A stretch of DNA of 64,000 nt from Cichorium intybus (lineage: Eukaryota > Streptophyta > Magnoliopsida > Asterales > Asteraceae), in assembly GCA_023525715.1 (NCBI GenBank), contig CM042012.1, positions 121,156,798-121,220,797 on the forward strand. Reading direction: 5' to 3'. Positions within the stretch are counted from its first letter, which is position 1. Every line of letters starts with the position of its first letter. A program made the position numbers and the translations under genes. Shown one piece after another: positions 34,441-47,081 of the stretch. The notes beneath the pieces were generated by a model. It was not told the DNA's origin and did no database searches. It saw only the letters and a program-made list of their open reading frames with translations.

Positions 34441-35221
34441 TGAAGGGTTTTATGCAAATCAATGAACTAAAAATCCTAAGTTCACATGCAACCTATAAGG
34501 ATCTATGTTTTCTTCTAGTTGAACATATAACAAATTCCTAAACGCCAGAAGAAATAAACTAAAAGAACCAAATCAGAAAAACTAACCTTTTAGGATTTCT
34601 TGGAAGCTGAGCAGCACAATTGTCCTGCCTCAAATGAAGTCACACCCAAGAGCTAGAGGGGGGAGAACAAAATTCTAGAGAGATTAGGTCAAAGTTGGCG
34701 TAGGTTTATGGTCTCTGGGGCTCCCTATTTATAGCCTCCAGCAGATGACCAGATAAACCTTTAGAGATAAACCTTTTTGAATTCAAATTAAGATAAACCT
34801 TTATCTTAATAATTCAAACCTATTTATCTATATATATTAAAATCGAAAATTATATATTTCCATATATAAATTTCGCCAGTTTTAATACTACTATAATTGT
34901 CACTTACTCAACTATTGAATAATTACAATTCTAGTCCCTACACCTTTAATTAATTAAATTAATCACCAAATTAATTCCAATTAATTCCAGATTAATTTCT
35001 AATTAATTAATATAGTTTCTAATTAATATATTATCACTTTAATATATTAATAAACTATTTATTTTATTTCTGTTGATTTATTATTCATATAATAAATCAA
35101 TCTTTCTCTCTACTGAACTTTCTACCAAACCTCCAGCTATGAGGGCAACCCAAATGGACTTTGCTTCTATTAATTAAGTAAATATTAATTATTAGTCATG
35201 GCTTAGACACCTAATCCAACA
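34441..35221 (-). repeat. CO2 3' LTR
   Basis: The reverse complement starts TGTTGGATTAGG and ends AAAACCCTTCA. It shares long stretches with the CO1 LTR, including GGAGGCTATAAATAGGGA, but diverges strongly in the middle, so it is a different subfamily member. Confidence 0.9.
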
Positions 35222-35235
35222 GTCTCCCACTTGGA
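35222..35235 (-). promoter_or_regulatory. CO2 polypurine tract
   Basis: The minus strand reads CCAAGTGGGAGAC immediately before the LTR start. Plus-strand DNA synthesis primes from such tracts. Confidence 0.75.
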
Positions 35236-36324
35236 TAAGTCTATGACTATAATTACTAATTTACCCTCTAATTAATCAGCAAACTGTAGCTTCCTAGAAA
35301 CTGATGCCGAACTCTGACCCTGTCAGTTCTGTCCATAGATAAGTGATCATATAATCCTTTTTCCAACAAGATATTTTCAGACACAAGACATGGATTGAGA
35401 TCAATCTCTGTCCGATACTCTGTTTCCCGATTTTCGATTCTGCTTATGACTTTAGAACTTCTAATTGAACACATCAATTTAGTCCAGGCTGGCCAGCACT
35501 TTAGTCAACTTCAAAATCATCGAGAGGCCTACAGATATCTGTTACCCATTAGGGTCAAGGAATGAATAAGCTTTGACTCATATGCTTATATCTTTTACCA
35601 GTCAAATCATTCACAACAACACGTTTTATAACATCGAGTTACCGATGCGTTTCCGTATTATCAATGAACAACTGCCTTTGTAAATTATAACTCATATCTC
35701 TCCACTTCAAGATCATAGGATATTATCGTCTCAACATTGCTTGTGATATAATCCATGAAGCAATCTATTGAGCGTGGGTTTATCCAATACTCAAATCTCT
35801 ATTTCTAAGTACTCATGAATGTTGCAGCAATCCTATTGCTATGTCTAACTCCTTAGACAGTCTACAAACCAATTCATGACAGTCTTGATTCAATACTTAC
35901 TTCCCAAAGTATGAGCGACTGTGGACCTTTCTGAATAATTAAATTATTCGGGAAGTAAACATGCGAAAGCGAAACATAAAATCTGACTGGCAGCTACTCC
36001 TGCTTATTACCAAGTCTCCACAAGGTAATCACCAAGTCGGACCTTGTCATAAACTATTATCGGTTTCAAGATTTCTTTTAAACTTTCAATTCTAATTTTA
36101 CAGCTGTCTTTATGAACCTTACACTCTTTCTATGTATCCAAAGTATCTTATACTTATACACTTTATTGCAGATGATCCAATCAGATGCTCATCCGATAAC
36201 ATCTCAATAAGTTATCCTGTCAAATTTTCTTCTAACTCCATTCTGGTAATGTGTACTGTGACTTGCTATGGTTATGGGGTCTTTAGTCTACTTGACTACA
36301 CCCTAAGACTATTTCGAGGTGTTA

Positions 36325-36356
36325 TGATGTGCCGGTGAACCACACGCGCTCCATCA
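36325..36356 (-). other. CO2 hairpin, copy 3
   Basis: Stem TGATG/CATCA around exactly 22 nt. On the minus strand the loop reads GAGCGCGTGTGGTTCACCGG then CA, the same loop as in the CO1 leader. Confidence 0.75.
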
Positions 36357-37316
36357 GAATACCAACGAGACTCTTTAACCATGAAGTCCTTTAACATCAT
36401 GTCCTGATGTTAATAATTACCACTTTGAAAATCTTTCAAATTAATACTATCACTTTCACCCTAATCATTTCCTAATGAATTCTCACTTGAGTTCAACCAA
36501 TCCATCCAGTATTCCCAGCTAGGCAATGTCCTGAATCCAACTTACTATGCCCTAAGCATTAAGTTATCAGGACATGTTCATGACTTTATGATCGATCCAA
36601 AACTTGTGGAACCCGATCTAATCCAATTCCAAACCCTTTCGGAATCCAAGGATTTATAATCCTTGTGTCATGATTTTCGAAAAACTATTTTCCTTTCGGA
36701 GACTTTTATCGTGTATCTTGAATCTTATCAAGATCATGCTTACAATAGCTAGGTCTATGCTGGCGATTTCATCTTTCCAATAGATGACTGTGAATTACAT
36801 GAGTGTGTTGCACCTTCTTTATTTCTTTCATGCCAAGTCATCACACTTTGCAACGATAGGAAAATCGTTTCCTGGTGCTATGAATCTTGAATCTCATCAA
36901 GATCATCTTGGCAGAGTTTCGATCTATCTTATAGATGTTTACAACCACTTAAGTATGTCGTATCTCTATTAAGTCTTTCACATCGATCCGTCTCTTAACA
37001 CCAAGTCATTACACTTTGTAATGAAAAGAGACGTTTCCTAGAAATAGTATGTAACTCACATATGAAGATAGTAGATAACAACGATACTCCCACTAGCTTT
37101 GACACGGTTATGGACTATTCACATAATCCAAAACTTTTGGCACATTTTGTGAATCCAAACCCTTTCTGACATCTTAATGGAAATCTTTCAGCACATTCCC
37201 CAAATCCAATCCTTTGGCATATTTCGAGAATTTGAATATCCTTTCTTGCGAGATGCCCGTGGGGAAATCCCGGGCCCATGTACCTTTATACTGGCATATT
37301 CTTTGTGAGCCCCCAT

Positions 37317-37348
37317 TAGTGTGCTGGTGATCCATACGTGCTCCACTA
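37317..37348 (-). other. CO2 hairpin, copy 4
   Basis: Stem TAGTG/CACTA around exactly 22 nt. The minus-strand loop reads GAGCACGTATGGATCACCAG then CA. Both stem arms differ from the other copies yet still pair. Confidence 0.75.
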
Positions 37349-38479
37349 CGGACTTATAATATGCTGTATCCTTTCGGATTTCATCTTCTATTGAGAGTGC
37401 TCCTCTCGGAGCCAATAACTTGACTCTAAGTATCGTCTCACTCAACCAGATGTTCTGAAGGTATGCTTCTGTCCATGCTGTATTCTTTTGATGATTCATT
37501 TACTCCCACTGGTTTTTAGACCAGGTGTAAATCAATCAAAATGCCATATGGACTGGTTCTCGCCCTAAGGTTCTCTTGTTTGGCAGCAACCGGGCTCACC
37601 AATGCTTCCAAGTAGTCAGATTATAAATCCGTACCAACTATAGTGTTTTACCACCAATCGGTATGTCACCCTGATCATAACTACTTATGATGGTGATCAA
37701 TACTACTGGTCAAGAGGAGATTATGTCAGTTGTAGAACAGAAATCTGATTTCTGTTCCAAGCTTAGTAATGACTAAAGGTTTTTTCACTTGGCTAATCCT
37801 GAACTCATTCAGGATTGTCCCAACTCCCACTGTTTTCTTAGAACATGAGTTATTTCTAAAGGAGCTATTCTTTTACAGTTACAGCGGGATAGCCAGTGAA
37901 ACGACATTGCTGATCAGGTTCAGGCTAGTCGAACACTACAAGACCCTGGACTCTCTATGTGCAAGTGGGATAATCCCAGCTTCACATTTCAGCAGTGTCT
38001 TCAAAGCCTACTTAGTCTAGAATGTGGTCGGAATATGGTCTGACTGGTTTAGAATTCAATTTATTGGAAACTAATTGACAATGTATCTCATACATCGAGG
38101 ATCGAACTGTTTCGACCAATGCTCCATCATCTTTCCTAAGACACATTATAACTTATTAATGTTCTTGGAAGAGAATGAACTGTGAAACATTTTCCCAGTT
38201 TATGTTGTCACTCAGGTTCTGCGGATCTTGTACTTCCTTTGAAGCCCTTGAACTGTTCAAGGTTTCAATTCAATTGCTTATTCTGATAAGCGAAGCCATA
38301 TTCGTCATATCGAATGACAAATATCGTGAAGTACAAACAATTGTGTTTTGTTTGAAGATTCGAGCAATACACAGCAACTGATGTGTCCGTTGCTTCTAAA
38401 CCCAATGCCTTTTACATATCTATGTAAACTTATGACTTTGTTAATTTTGTTCAAGATTTGCAATCTTCGGTTGACTCTA

Positions 38480-38725
38480 TGTCAACAGATTCCAAAATCC
38501 TATCCTCTGGATCTTTGGGTGATTCATTTCTTGCCATATGCGCTTAATAAAGAACTTAATCATCATCTGACTTTAAGTCAAATGATTCCAAAGTCCTGTC
38601 CAACTGGATCTTTGGGTGATTCATTTCTTGACACATTAAGAACTCAACTCATCATGAGACTCTAAGTCAAATGATTCCAAAGTCCTGTCCAACTGGACCT
38701 TTGGTTAAATTGATTCTTACAACAT
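38480..38725 (-). pseudogene. CO2 integrase zinc-finger relic, triplicated
   Basis: Three tandem copies (~90-bp period) of a segment whose minus strand reads LESFDLKSDD or close variants, preceded by MNHPKIQLDRT. It matches VVLESFDLKSDDVCESC in CO1. Local triplication inside a dead integrase frame. Confidence 0.65.
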
Positions 38726-38999
38726 TTGTCTAAACAATCATAAGGGACACAATTCCTAAATCCAAACACTTTGGATGTATCAATATTCAAGTTATTACTA
38801 ATCATGTATTCAACACAATCATACAACATTTCAAGGATATTTCAAACAACATGTGTTAAAAGAAAATTGATAATTTTATTAAAACAAAATCCTTGAACAA
38901 TGTATTATATGATAGACAATGTCATACGCATCTAATAAGCTAATACCATGATTTCAATATCTAACTAAACTATAAAACTGCATGAGCTTCAGATCCAGT

Positions 39000-39164
39000 C
39001 TGAACAACATCCCACATCCTACAGAGTCCATACATACAGAGCAAATGTGAGAAACACATCCTGTATCAAGGAATTAAGGATCAGGGGTTCTGAGTTTTAA
39101 GATATTCCTGAGTTGCCAAACTGTTCGGCTTCAAAGCATTTTTCCAATCTTTCGGTGACTGTGT
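39000..39164 (-). pseudogene. CO2 protease region relic
   Basis: The minus strand carries LDTGCVSHICS near 39072-39040, aligned with LDTGCGFHICSD of CO1; stops occur on both sides. It is cut by GY2. Confidence 0.55.
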
Positions 39165-39661
39165 TGTAACGACCCAAAAATCTCGAATTTATATTCGAGA
39201 AAATACGTAAGGAAAAGACCAAAAATATTTTGAAAGTTTTAAAATAATTTACTTAGAAATGTGGTAAAATACCAAAAGTTTGGAGAAAGATGATGAGAAA
39301 GGACAAAATGGTCATTTGACATTCAAATGAGTTTTAAGTAAGGAAAATATGAATTTTGGAGCTAATATGTAATGAAATAAAAAAAAAGTTGACACCAAAT
39401 AATGGTGATAAGTATTTGAAAATTTATTCTAGTAAAAAGGGTAAATTGGTCAATTTACCATAAAAGGGTAATTTGGACATTAGACCATGTGAAGGACCAA
39501 ATATGTAAAAATATTCTTTGCTTGTGGCAAAAATATAAGAAAAGAAAGTTTTATGTGATAAAAATTTATTATAGTGGTTAAAATGTAAGAAATAAAACTT
39601 GATTTTTGTAGCCAAAGTTCAAGAAATGGGACTTTAGGGGTTAGAGTGTAAGAATGGGAAG

Positions 39662-39685
39662 TATAAAAGGGAGAAAATATCTCCC
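39662..39685 (+). promoter_or_regulatory. GY2 TATA box with adjoining hairpin
   Basis: TATAAAAG at 39662-39669 runs straight into GGGAGA-aaata-TCTCCC (39669-39685). The 3' LTR repeats it at about 46449-46472. Confidence 0.7.
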
Positions 39686-40179
39686 ATAGTTGGCTGAACA
39701 TTGGAGAAGCTACGGGAAGGAATTCTCAAACAAGGTTGCTGCAAGTTTTTGAAGATTGAAGCAAGGAATCGGATTTATAGCTTGGAATTGAAGATTTTTA
39801 ATCAAATAAGGTTAGTAAATTGAATTTATAGTCAAGTTCTTGGATGGGTTTTCATGGATGAACTGGAAAACTGAGTTTCAGTTATAATCCGGGATGCTCA
39901 TATGATTTCTAAGTTCTGAACATATTTACATGGTAAGAACATACCTTAGAAACAAATAATTTTGATGAAATTGTGTAATTTGGGGTTTTTGGCTCAAGAA
40001 CCCTAATTTACAAATTCATATGATCAAGTGTGTTTCTAATGGGTTAAAAACAGATGTTAATGGATGGTTTTAGTCATGGAATAACCCTAAAGTGATTAAG
40101 AACTGAAATAAGAACTTAAAACGCGAAAACAGGACGCTACAGTGCAAAAATCGGACTAAATCTGGGTTCTGCAGCAAGA

Positions 40180-40304
40180 GCACGAGTCGTGCTCTTTTAT
40201 GCACGAGTCGTGCTCCCCTGTAGATCAAAGTACATTGCTATACAGATCATGCACGAGTCGTGCTCCATATAGACCAAATTATGCACGAGTCGTGCATACC
40301 CTCT
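40180..40304 (+). repeat. GY2 palindrome cluster
   Basis: Four copies of GCACGAGTCGTGC, a 6-bp arm palindrome around a single G, at about 40182, 40201, 40252 and 40283. The 3' LTR copies at 46972-47081 show CG-to-CA changes in the second and third words, and GY3 is inserted inside the fourth. Confidence 0.9.
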
Positions 40305-41185
40305 GTTAAGAAAATGTCATTTTTGAGTTTGGAACTTGGTGCTAGACTTGTCCGATTGGTCTAATATTTATACCACAAGTCTAAAATGGTGTGAAAACAC
40401 ATGGAAAAATTTTAAATCGGGAATACGACCTCTCAAGGGTACTGTAGTAAAATACGTATAATATACGATTTATTTAAGTTGGTTATTTAGAAGTTATAGA
40501 CTTGTTATGACCCACATGGGTATAATAAGGACTCCAATGAGTTATAAAACCAGTTAGAATGAATGTTAATGTATAACATGTTAATTATAGGTTCATGTCA
40601 AATGATTTTGGATCATGAAAGGATATGAATACAAGGAACGTTTAAGCAATCTATTAGCAATACATGAGGTGAGTACATGCAGTATTTTTACCCATTCTGG
40701 GGTACATGGCAAGTAAGTATTTTCAAGATTTCTTATAAAATTTCTATATGTGAAATTATATGCAAGAGCATTATTTCTGACTTGTTTGTGAAAGTATAAT
40801 ACTACATTTGAAAGTATGTTTTGGTCTATGAGCCAATTATGTGAAAGTATGTTTTGGATACAAGTTATACATGTTTGGAATTATGGATAGGCATATAGCC
40901 ACAATATGTTTAAGAAGTATGTTTTGGTTACAAATTGTATATGTTTTCAAGTATGAAAGGGCATATAGCCATAAGATGTTGGAAAGTATGTTTTGGCATA
41001 AAGCTTAGCATGTTAGAAAAATATGTTTTAAACATATGAAAATTATGTGATGAAAGCTATATTTGGCATTTAGCCATAAAGACATAAAATATTATAGTTT
41101 GGCACCTAGCCATAAGTTATGTGTTTATGAGAAATGTTCAAGCAAGCAGTAAGTTTTTGTATGACTGGTAATTGTAGCAAGCAGC

Positions 41186-41345
41186 GTTAGTAAGGGAACT
41201 ATGTTCCAACCTACCCGGGTTAGGTAAGGGGTCTACTAGGGAAAATCCCCATCGCGAAGTAGATTGCCTCAGCAATTCTATGGTGAGGAATGATCCGTTC
41301 TTTCTAGCCATAGAGACTTGGGGTACCACTTATAGTGATTAAAGC
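41186..41345 (+). other. GY2 LTR structured block
   Basis: Successive inverted repeats: GGAAC/GTTCC, ACCTACCCGGGTTAGGT, GTCTACT/AGTAGAT enclosing GGGA/TCCC, CTATGG/CCATAG enclosing TGATCCGTTCTTT, and CACTTATAGTG. This is the block most similar between GY2 and GY4 LTRs. Confidence 0.65.
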
Positions 41346-41931
41346 CCTAAGTATAAAAATCCAGCAAGCTTATAAAACCAGTCAAAGAAAGCAAGAAAGA
41401 TGTTATTTTTGTAAAGTAAATCATAAAATGATTTTTGAGAAGTAAAGAGTTATAGTATATTGTCATTATAAAGTTTTGAAAGAAGATATTTTTGTAAGGC
41501 ATGATATGTAATGATTTTGAAAAGTAAAGAGCTATGGCATGATATTTTTTATAAAACTTGAATGATGTTTTATAATATAAGTTTTTATATAAAGGTTGGA
41601 AAAGAAGTCAAAGATTTGAGTCTAAAACTCATGTAACTCACGAGACAATTTTTGTCTTACGTATTCTATGTTTTGCCATGTATTCCAGGTTAAAATAAGT
41701 TGCTATAAAAGGGATGAAGTTTAGCTGGAGTGGAGCTTGAGTTAGTTCCTAACTTGGACGCAAGGTTTAATCCTTCTCTTGCTTACTATGGTTAGCTTTG
41801 GTATGGATTTGTAACACCCACAGTTTTAAACATGTAAATTATTGGTTTTTGATAAACCGTATTTTTGTATTTGTGAAATTTTACACAAAACCATAGTATT
41901 TGCAAACAGTAAAAAATGGGGTGTCACAAGT

Positions 41932-41944
41932 TGGTATCAGAGCC
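41932..41944 (+). promoter_or_regulatory. GY2 primer binding site (tRNA-iMet)
   Basis: TGGTATCAGAGCC lies three bases after the LTR end. The following CATAGTTTAAGCGAATTAGG is identical to GY4. Confidence 0.9.
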
Positions 41945-42305
41945 ATAGTTTAAGCGAATTAGGATTGGCTTGTTCCACTCCTAGGCTTAAACTCATGCTA
42001 TAGAAATGTTAGTTTATGAAAGTATGCTATATGATGTCTTAAATGATTAAGATATTATGCATTTTTTTTAAATATGTAGATATATAACACTAAAAAGTGT
42101 TAAGTTAACGTTTAAAGTGAGCAACAATTTGACCGTTAGGAAAATTATATGATATTTTCCGTAACCGTCTAAATTTATTAAAGGTTATGTTTATAAAGTA
42201 GTAAGATTTCTAGTATTGATCACCGTGTACTTATAATGGTGTTATATGTTAAAGGAACCAGTGTCCCATGAGACCTTGCGGTAACAGCCGAACCAATATG
42301 TATAG

Positions 42306-42343
42306 GTGATTATGGTAATATGGGCCCGTATTATCATAATCAC
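42306..42343 (+). other. GY2 leader hairpin with GGGCCC loop
   Basis: GTGATTATGGTAATA (42306-42320) pairs with TATTATCATAATCAC (42329-42343): fifteen pairs, one a G-U wobble. The loop UGGGCCCG presents a 6-nt palindrome. The identical 38 bases occur in GY4, about 230 nt from its PBS. The design resembles retroviral dimer-initiation hairpins. Confidence 0.75.
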
Positions 42344-45300
42344 AGGATATGTATTGAGACTGGTGGAATCGCAAAAGAATTATGGCATTCTGGTGGGTAA
42401 GGTTTGAGAAGAGAATAGTGAGAATAACATAGGAAGTATATGCCTATGTAACAAGAACATGTAAGATTATAAATATTAAAAGTTAATACAGTGGATATAT
42501 ACCACTTATGGTAAAGTAAAAGAAATAATGTAACAATGAATATTTCTTAGACAGATTGAAAGACATTAAAGTATATACCTGCCGAGGTGAGAGGAAGTAT
42601 GAATAAGAGCAACTTAAAGAGAAATTATGGGTATTGATTACCTATATAAGAGTTGTAAGACTCTTACATGAAGAATGAAAATTTTAAGCAGAGTATAATG
42701 ATAGTACATAAATTTGTAAAAAAATAAAAGAGTGGTAAAGAAGAGTTTAATGCAAGCAGGTGGTGTGCTTTGGGCATGACCATTAAATTTCAAATTTTCT
42801 TTAAAAGATGTATGAATAGTAAATATATAAAGGAAACAGAATATCGTTGTAAGACGATAAGATTAAAACTATGAGAAAAGCTAAAAATAGAAGATGACAA
42901 TGGTAGCAGGGAGTGGAAGACTAACTGCCGGGGTTGAACAAAGAAGATAAATGAAAGTGTCCAAAGATGGACAATTGAATAAGTTATAAGTACAGTGCTA
43001 TAATGAGTAATAAAAACAAAGAAAGATTACCCAAATAGGGAAAAGAATGATGAATGGTAAATTGTTAAAGATTATGATATTTTAAGTAAAATGTATTAAT
43101 ATAATGTGATAAATTGAATGTGAATCGAGAAATAAAGGTTGAATGCCTAAATAAATCTTAGGCGAGAAATTAAAGGTGAAACAAATGATGATAAGATAGT
43201 GGTTGCCAGGAATTAAGTTCCGCAACCAAATGAATGAAATAAAAGAAGAAATACCAGTAATGAAAGAGCATAATGATGTATGATAATGGAAGAAAACCAA
43301 AAGTATGTGAGCAAAATGACTAAGGATCATAAATGATATGAAGTAAAGAAAAATAGTAAGTATTTAAACAAGTAGTAAACGAAGAATTAAAGATAATGTA
43401 AGAACTGTGATAAACAGACAGGAAGTTACTATTTCTGAATGGGAATAATGGCTAAAAGTCTCCAAAGATTTTGAGAAAATGATTAATACATGGCTGGTAA
43501 CTATGAAATACAAAGAAATGTATATATGTATATACGTGCTTATAAATGTAAAAGCATGAGTAAGTTTTGGAGTATATATATAAATATAATGTATAAAAGT
43601 ATAAAGGTGGTTATGAAATAGGTATTCTAATTAGAATACTATAAAGTATGAAGCAAAAGAGTAAAATGATGTATTGGGCAAATTGCCTCGAAATACAAAA
43701 GAACGAAAGATAATGAGAAAATCGGGGGCAGTCGTGTATCACCTAGAGATACATAAGAAGGAAGTTTTATAAGAAATATGAAATATATAATGTTATAAAG
43801 AAATATATAGTGTAAAGAAGTGAAGTTTAAATGAAAGAATAACATAATGTGTTAGGCATGTTGCCTTACAACACATAACAGAGATGGTAAAAGATGTAAA
43901 GCTAAGAAAATTTTTTTTGTTAGCATTAGCTACGACAGGAAAAGAGTAACGAATGATATTGGTAATTGAAAGAAGTTGTCATGGGATGAAAATGTTAAAA
44001 ATACCTAGTTGAGTTCTTAAACCAAAAGAGAACCAAGTATATATATATATGTGTATATTATGCAACTAAGAACTTGTAAGTATATGTTAAGAAGTTTATG
44101 AATGTGGTTTGTGAAACATAAATACACCAAAAGATAGTAATATTATGAAAAGTGTAGTAAGTATGGAAATATGGATTATCGTATGCAACATGTATGAAGC
44201 CCCATAAGTGAATTGAAGAAAAACAAATTTCGAATTAATCATGGTAACAATTTAAATACCGTGAGGAAAGAATAAGCTAAAGATCAGGTGCTAAACTAAG
44301 CACTAATGTGAGAGATAAGAATTGGCAAAGAAGAACTAAAATGTAAATAATAATATGAGAATGATACACGGGGTACCTTAGAAGATAAGAAATGTACTCA
44401 TGGGAGTACTGTAAGAAAGCTAAGAAATGAAAAAGACAGAATTGTATTAGTAAGTGTAATGAGTAAATGAGATTAAAATCTCATAACTAATAAAAGAAGA
44501 TGAAAGAAGTACTTAGATTACTATTATGTCGAGATGTGGAAAGAACACGAGAAAAAGGTGATATAACATATGTATTAATGAAAGTAATACATATATAATA
44601 TAAGAAATGAGTAAGAAGTATATGAGAATGACATTTTTATTAAAGATGAATTCAGAATGAAAGTAATAAGTATGGTGGTGTAATAGTAGTATATATACGA
44701 AATGAAAAGAGATATGTATTTAAAGAAAATAATACATATATATAACAAAGTGGAACATATAAAAAGGGGATTGTGGAAGTATAGAAGCTAATAAGAAGTA
44801 TATAATTAGTCATATAAATGACAAGAGTAGAAAAGAAGGAAGTTGACTGAAATAATAGATCAACTTCAATAGAAAAATTGTACAAATTTATAAGGTCAAA
44901 TATTGCGTATTATACTTAGAAAGAAAGCTAATGATGTCTAAATTGTTAAAATAAAAAGCGGTACGTCGTTTCAACACTTTCAGAACGAGATACGTAGATT
45001 CTCGTGAAAGATATGTTGATTCTACATATTCTGTCCCAAACAGAAAAGTAAGGATGTGAAATAAAACAAAAAGGAATGCATTCCTTATGAGTGGTAATAA
45101 GTCAAGAATTTATAATGGATGTAAAGAATAATAAAGTGAAGTTTAAAAGATCTAAAGAACAACTATGTAAAGATAAGAAGTTGTAAAACCTCTAAAAAGA
45201 AAGAAGAAATTATGTTCGAGTAAAATGTCCATTAAGGGACAAAATTTATACAAGGAAAAGATTTTGTGTATCTATGAAATTGCATAAATATGAAACATAT

Positions 45301-45935
45301 ATAATTATGTTCAATGGTATTGGGAATCTTTATAAATAAAGAATGCTGTGAGTAAAATCTCACATGTTTTAGTACAGATATGAGAAGAATTATAAAGTAG
45401 ATTGCTATTTATGATAAAAAAAAGTATTGAAGTATGAAACTATTTTGTAAAATAAGTTTACTAAGAGAACATATATAAATGAAATGAGGTAGAAAGGAAA
45501 GTAACTAGAATGAAGAGTATGAAACATGAATGAATGACTAAAAAGTTGAGAAAAACAAATAAAATGACCGAAAGGGGTATTTTGGTCATTTAATAAAAGT
45601 AATGTATTTTTTATAAGTATTATGAATATTATAAGGAAAAGAGAGTAAAATGACCAAAATGATATTTAGTTAACTGGGAAGATATAAAGTTTTAAAGAGA
45701 TTTGTGAATCCTCTATAAAGGATTGAAAGCAAGAACTGTTAAGAGCTGATTAAAGAATCAAAAGTAACCAAAGAAGGAAAAATTAAAAGATAAAATAATG
45801 AAGAATATGAGTATGGGTTGATAAAAGAAAGTATATACTAAGAACCAAATTTGAGCTGAGAGTCTTTGAAGAAGAGGAAGGAAATGATCCCTTAAATTAA
45901 TAGTCGGGTGATGATTCCGAGGACGGAATCCCAAT
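42344..45935 (+). other. GY2 non-coding interior
   Basis: A 3.6-kb A/G-rich stretch without plus-strand frames over 60 codons. The minus-strand frames over it are low-complexity shadows (Phe/Ile/Leu/Ser rich). Scattered words such as GGAACATATAAAAAGGGG show no domain. Either pol was replaced or it is eroded beyond recognition. Confidence 0.6.
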
Positions 45936-45949
45936 AAGGGGGAGGTAGT
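45936..45949 (+). promoter_or_regulatory. GY2 polypurine tract
   Basis: AAGGGGGAGGTAGT lies immediately before the 3' LTR; GY4 has TAGGGGGAGGTAGT. Confidence 0.85.
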
Positions 45950-47081
45950 TGTAACGACCCAAAAATCTCGAATTTATATTCGAGAAAATACGTAAGGAAA
46001 AGACCAAAAATATTTTGAAAGTTTTAAAATAATTTACTTAGAAATGTGGTAAAATACCAAAAGTTTGGAGAAAGATGATGAGAAAGGACAAAATGGTCAT
46101 TTGACATTCAAATGACTTTTAAGTAAGGAAAATATGAATTTTGGAGCTAATATGTAATGAAATAAAAAAAAAAAGTTGACACCAAATAATGGTGATAAGT
46201 ATTTGAAAATTTATTCTAGTAAAAAGGGTAAATTGGTCAATTTACCATAAAAGGGTAATTTGGACATTAGACCATGTGAAGGACCAAATATGTAAAAATA
46301 TTCTTTGCTTGTGGCAAAAATATAAGAAAAGAAAGTTTTATGTGATAAAAATTTATTATAGTGGTTAAAATGTAAGAAATAAAACTTGATTTTTGTGGCC
46401 AAAGTTCAAGAAATGGGACTTTAGGGGTTAGAGTGTAAGAATGGGAAGTATAAAAGGGAGAAAATATCTCCCATAGTTGGCTGAACATTGGAGAAGCTAC
46501 GGGAAGGAATTCTCAAACAAGGTTGCTGCAAGTTTTTGAAGATTGAAGCAAGGAATCAGATTTATAGCTTGGAATTGAAGATTTTTAATCAAATAAGGTT
46601 AGTAAATTGAATTTATAGTCAAGTTCTTGGATGGGTTTTCATGGATGAACTGGAAAACTGAGTTTCAGTTATAATCCGGGATGCTCATATGATTTCTAAG
46701 TTCTGAACATGTTTACATGGTAAGAACATACCTTAGAAACAAATAATTTTGATGAAATTGTGTAATTTGGGGTTTTTGGCTCAAGAACCCTAATTTACAA
46801 ATTCATATGATCAAGTGTGTTTCTAATGGGTTAAAAACAGATGTTAATGGATGGTTTTAGTCATGGAATAACCCTAAAGTGATTAAGAACTGAAATAAGA
46901 ACTTAAAACGCGAAAACAGGACGCTACAGTGCAAAAATCGGACTAAATCTGGGTTCTGCAGCAAGAGCACGAGTCGTGCTCTTTTATGCACGAGTCGTAC
47001 TCCCCTGTAGATCAAAGTACATTGCTATACAGATCATGCACAAGTCATGCTCCATATAGACCAAATTATGCACGAGTCGTG
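45950..47081 (+). repeat. GY2 3' LTR, first 1132 bases
   Basis: It matches 39165 onward and is cut by GY3 within the fourth palindrome. The rest (about 1.6 kb) should lie right of the window. Confidence 0.9.

Larger units (their letters stand above)
34441..39164 (-). mobile_element. CO2: Ty1/copia element, 3' part, inverted
   Basis: A second member of the CO1 family lies on the minus strand. Its 3' LTR (34441-35221) begins exactly where CO1's RT reading breaks, and a polypurine tract follows on the right. Inside, the minus strand shows relics at copia positions: a DTG-containing protease word near 39090-39060 and LESFDLKSDD zinc-finger words at 38720-38480, about 475 bases apart as in CO1. 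The rest of 35235-38450 is too decayed or non-coding for domain calls. It is cut at 39164 by GY2; its 5' LTR must lie right of the window. Confidence 0.75.
39165..41928 (+). repeat. GY2 5' LTR
   Basis: 2764 bp, TGTAACGACCC to GGGGTGTCACA. In order: TATA box 39662, palindrome cluster 40180-40300, conserved CGACCTCTCAAGGGTACTGT 40429-40448, repeated GGCATATAGCCATAA words 40890-41110, structured block 41186-41345 and GAGACAATTTTTGTCT hairpin near 41640. Confidence 0.9.
39165..47081 (+). mobile_element. GY2: LARD-type Ty3/gypsy element, left part
   Basis: The 5' LTR is 39165-41928, followed by a PBS, a 4-kb interior, a polypurine tract, and a 3' LTR from 45950 interrupted at 47081 by GY3. The interior (41929-45949) is A/G-rich and has no long frame on the plus strand and no RT or integrase motif. 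Its leader and its 3' end (GATTCCGAGGACGGAATCC then a GGGGGAGGTAGT tract) match GY4 closely. It fits a large retrotransposon derivative moved by enzymes of a GY4-like partner. LTR differences seen over the shared 1.1 kb are few (about seven substitutions plus a poly(A) length change), so the insertion is young. The putative left target flank is TGTGT (39160-39164). Confidence 0.85.

Noticed and set aside
37188..37499. 103-codon minus-strand frame as a possible gene in CO2
   Set aside because: It contains hairpin copy 4 and shows no protein family; most likely a chance frame in decayed element DNA.
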